Shown in pieces: positions 6,243-8,306 of a DNA stretch of 8,306 nucleotides. A program made the translations under genes and the position numbers. The stretch is from NCBI GenBank assembly GCA_947036575.1, contig CAMQSH010000081.1, positions 1-8,306 of the forward strand, written 5' to 3'. Each line of letters opens with the position of its first letter. Position 1 is the first letter of the stretch. The DNA is from an uncultured Brevinema sp. Its GTDB lineage: Bacteria; Spirochaetota; Brevinematia; Brevinematales; Brevinemataceae. The notes below the pieces were generated by a model that saw only the letters and a list, made by a program, of their open reading frames with translations, was not told the origin of the DNA and did not search any database.

Positions 6243-7428
6243 GGTAAGTCCTTTTTTTATTCAACAGATGAACGATGATAATCATTATTATTATAGATAC
6301 TAATGCACCTATTATTTTGTTTTGAAAGAACATTACCCCTAGAGGAAGTTCTGAGAATATTTTTGCGATTATATAAATAGCTTGATAAAATAAAAAGATG
6401 ATACTATCTATTATTCCAAATGAAATTCCATAGGAGCTTGTAAAAACGGCAAAAAAACAAAAGATCAATATTACAGGCATAAAAGGAACAATAATCGTAC
6501 TAGATATTATGGAGTATATATTTACCACTCCAAACACAAAAATTAATACAGGTGATATCAACATAAAAGCTGCTAAAGAAACAGACAGATATGAATTTGT
6601 TATCGGATGTACCAGTCCTGATACTTTATTATAGCATATTTTATAGAAAAATATAATACCTGCAACAGAAATATAACTCAACCAAAAGGATAAAGAGTAC
6701 ATGTTTTTGGGAGAAATAATCATATTAATAATTAAAGCTACCCAAAACATTCTTGTGCTTAGTATAGGAATCCTGATATAGGCAAAGAATGCACTCACAA
6801 CATGAAATAAAACTGCTCTTTGTAAAGAAATCCCTATCCCTCCTAAAAATAGATAGAAAATAGAAAAAGGTAAAGTGATTATCCCTAGTAATCTGTTGGG
6901 TACTCCTAATAGAGAAAATAACCAAACAAAAAACATAATAAAAATAACTAAATGTAAACCCGATAAAGCTAATAAATGAGCCAATCCAAAGAATCTTATA
7001 TATTCCATAAATTCATTATTAAGGAAACTTTTGTTCCCTAAAATTAATGCTGCAATCAAAGCACCAGATTTAGGGTATAAATCGACAATTTGTTTTGTTA
7101 AAGAAATACGAAAAGTCGAGAATTGATTAAGAATAGGAAAAGCAGATTTATAAAAAGAAATATTCTGAGGCGTATTAACATAAATAGAATTAAAATACTT
7201 CGTTCCATATAGTCCCATCTTACTAAAAGGGGCTAACGCCACAGGGAAATCAAAATATAAATATTGTTGATGAGAAGAAACTACATAGCGTTCTTTGTTA
7301 TTATCAATTTCTATATTAGGGAAAGAAGTGATCTGATATTCCCTATAAGAAAAAACTGGAGATTCAGAAGTGAAAGCATTTGTAGTAGTGATAAATAAGT
7401 ATAAAAAAACAATAGCTATTTTTAACAT
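6232..7428 (-). CDS. comEC: ComEC/Rec2-family DNA uptake channel, short form without the nuclease domain
   Basis: ComEC forms the inner-membrane channel that passes single-stranded DNA into the cytoplasm during natural transformation. The 398-residue protein starts with a hydrophobic N-terminus (MLKIAIVFLYLFITTTNAF; signal peptide or first helix), then a soluble stretch to about 120. The competence domain begins with GALIAALILGNKS and the family signature GLAHLLALSGLHL (148-160). Multiple helices follow to the end, including SLSFWLSYISVAGI (245-258), a second conserved ComEC segment. Full-length ComEC (about 700-800 residues) has a C-terminal metallo-beta-lactamase domain; this protein stops after the membrane region and the next frame is already nth, so that domain is absent rather than frameshifted. 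Its ATG directly follows the stop of the upstream gene, and no Shine-Dalgarno lies at proper spacing (nearest GGAAG, about 20 nt away), implying termination-reinitiation. No other competence gene is in the window. Confidence 0.85.
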   Translation of the reverse strand: MLKIAIVFLYLFITTTNAFTSESPVFSYREYQITSFPNIEIDNNKERYVVSSHQQYLYFDFPVALAPFSKMGLYGTKYFNSIYVNTPQNISFYKSAFPILNQFSTFRISLTKQIVDLYPKSGALIAALILGNKSFLNNEFMEYIRFFGLAHLLALSGLHLVIFIMFFVWLFSLLGVPNRLLGIITLPFSIFYLFLGGIGISLQRAVLFHVVSAFFAYIRIPILSTRMFWVALIINMIISPKNMYSLSFWLSYISVAGIIFFYKICYNKVSGLVHPITNSYLSVSLAAFMLISPVLIFVFGVVNIYSIISSTIIVPFMPVILIFCFFAVFTSSYGISFGIIDSIIFLFYQAIYIIAKIFSELPLGVMFFQNKIIGALVSIIIMIIIVHLLNKKRTYHVE

Positions 7429-8306
7429 CTATATTGTAGTGGCCGCTTCCTTGATCTTAGAGCGATTGGCGAGCGACTCTGCATCTGTTTGAAGATCAGA
7501 GCTAACATTAATACCATTAGTAACGGCACTCTTTAGAATGTCTGTTAATTCATAATAACCAGCAGGACGAGATAAATCAAGCATGAATTGATAACGAGAT
7601 GCTTGTTTGGCAACTATTTCTAAAATATTGGGGGTAAAGGTATAGGCTTTTAATGGCTTTATTTCCATTTGTTCTAATAAATTATGTATAGTATTTAATA
7701 CTTGTATACTACTTTCTAAAGGATCTCTTTCTTCTATTTCTAAGACTCGTGCTATTTTTTGGAATTTATCCAAATTAGAAACTAAAGAATATTCTAAAGA
7801 ACTCATTAAAGTAGCACCAGCGCCTTCTCTTTCTGTACAAACTAGAGAATTAGATAAGGACATTGCTAATCCCGCACAAATACCCAAATTAGCACTTTGT
7901 ACGGCAAAACTTGCCAATAAAGATCCCATCATTAATTCATTTTTAATTTTTACATTAGTTGGTTCGTTAGGCAATCTATTACCAGCAGACATGATTAATT
8001 CTATTGCTTTTAGTGCATAAGATTCTGAAAGCATAGATATATTACGAGAAAACAAAGCATCAATAGCATAGGCTAAACTCTGCACAGAAGATTCTAAAAT
8101 AGTATCCACTCTACTAAATTCTGTATAAGAAGAATCTAATACCAACCAGTCAGCTCTTGAATTAAGATCTTTATATGGTTTTTTTAAGGTTTCATGATTG
8201 CTAGCAATATAGTATGTTTCTAATAATCCTGTATAAAAACAAGGGATAGAAGGAATTTCTATATAAGATACTTGATTAGTTTCTGTACTTGCAAATTGTA
8301 CCATCG
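7429..8306 (-). CDS. Iron-containing alcohol dehydrogenase homologue lacking all metal ligands (5' end outside window)
   Basis: The 291 visible residues align by eye with the dehydroquinate synthase-like/Fe-ADH fold from its nucleotide-domain end onward. IEIPSIPCF stands where IAIPTTAGTGSE is expected, WLVLDSSYTEF for VAILDPELT, SLAYAIDALFSRNISMLSESYALKAIELI for the ligand helix, SANLGICAGLAMSL for the second ligand helix, and DLSRPAGYYELTDIL for the NPRP-x-x-x-x-D-I-x-x-IL end. Against E. coli FucO the ligands Asp196, His200, His263 and His277 become Gln75, Tyr79, Ala144 and Glu160. The NAD-loop TTAGTGSE is also not conserved. The protein is thus probably not a metal-dependent dehydrogenase. 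The frame is open and undamaged, arguing for a maintained pseudoenzyme rather than decay. The Met at 8304 is internal by homology; the GGGSxxDxAK half lies beyond the edge. A 30-residue polar tail follows the family end. The stop TAG touches the comEC ATG. Confidence 0.7.
   Translation of the reverse strand, partial: MVQFASTETNQVSYIEIPSIPCFYTGLLETYYIASNHETLKKPYKDLNSRADWLVLDSSYTEFSRVDTILESSVQSLAYAIDALFSRNISMLSESYALKAIELIMSAGNRLPNEPTNVKIKNELMMGSLLASFAVQSANLGICAGLAMSLSNSLVCTEREGAGATLMSSLEYSLVSNLDKFQKIARVLEIEERDPLESSIQVLNTIHNLLEQMEIKPLKAYTFTPNILEIVAKQASRYQFMLDLSRPAGYYELTDILKSAVTNGINVSSDLQTDAESLANRSKIKEAATTI

Noticed and set aside
6725..6925. Second minus-strand frame inside comEC
   Set aside because: It is an out-of-frame shadow of the ComEC membrane region with no start signal of its own.
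6232..7428. comEC as a frameshifted or truncated pseudogene
   Set aside because: The competence domain is complete, the frame is clean, and short ComEC forms without the nuclease domain are known.
1..8306. Defence island, prophage, IS element or CRISPR
   Set aside because: No transposase, integrase, Cas, toxin-antitoxin pair, spaced repeats or terminal repeats are seen; the nuclease-like domain on the TPR protein alone is not enough.

Overview
The window is AT-rich (roughly 30% GC by eye) bacterial chromosome, densely coded, with short intergenic gaps, overlapping start/stop codons and no rRNA, tRNA, phage, IS or CRISPR signature. A periplasmic FecR-type protein, an N-terminally anchored TPR protein, a ComEC without a nuclease domain and strong A/T codon bias fit a low-GC spirochaete. 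That placement is an inference from gene style; no phylogenetic marker is present.

The left half (1-4502) reads rightward. It opens with the last codons of an unidentified gene. Next comes a membrane-anchored TPR protein whose C-terminus looks like a decayed Mrr/PD-(D/E)XK nuclease fold, and a 71-residue two-helix membrane protein that starts inside the TPR gene. After a 49-bp gap with three AAGTATATTA repeats and a perfect TATAAT comes a GalT-like HIT-superfamily nucleotidyltransferase/phosphorylase (probably DUF4921). An A/T palindrome overlaps its stop codon, and an extended -10 promoter then leads into an exported FecR-domain protein with a long, charge-segregated tail.

The right half (8306-4684) reads leftward as one tightly packed operon. 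Its genes are an iron-containing alcohol dehydrogenase homologue that has apparently lost all four metal ligands (truncated by the window edge), a short ComEC channel protein, endonuclease III (nth) and a diguanylate cyclase with a degenerate receiver-like N-terminus. The genes abut or overlap by 0, 11 and 4 bp, so translational coupling is likely. The two halves converge on a 181-bp gap holding a 14-bp-stem hairpin, a competing outer stem and an 18-bp inverted repeat.

The observations most worth following are the metal-less Fe-ADH pseudoenzyme coupled to comEC, the decayed nuclease-like domain on the TPR protein, the receiver-like domain with Glu where the phospho-acceptor Asp should be, the 14-bp perfect hairpin inside the FecR-protein gene, and the bistable hairpin between the converging operons. 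No complete, clearly new multi-gene system is evident.
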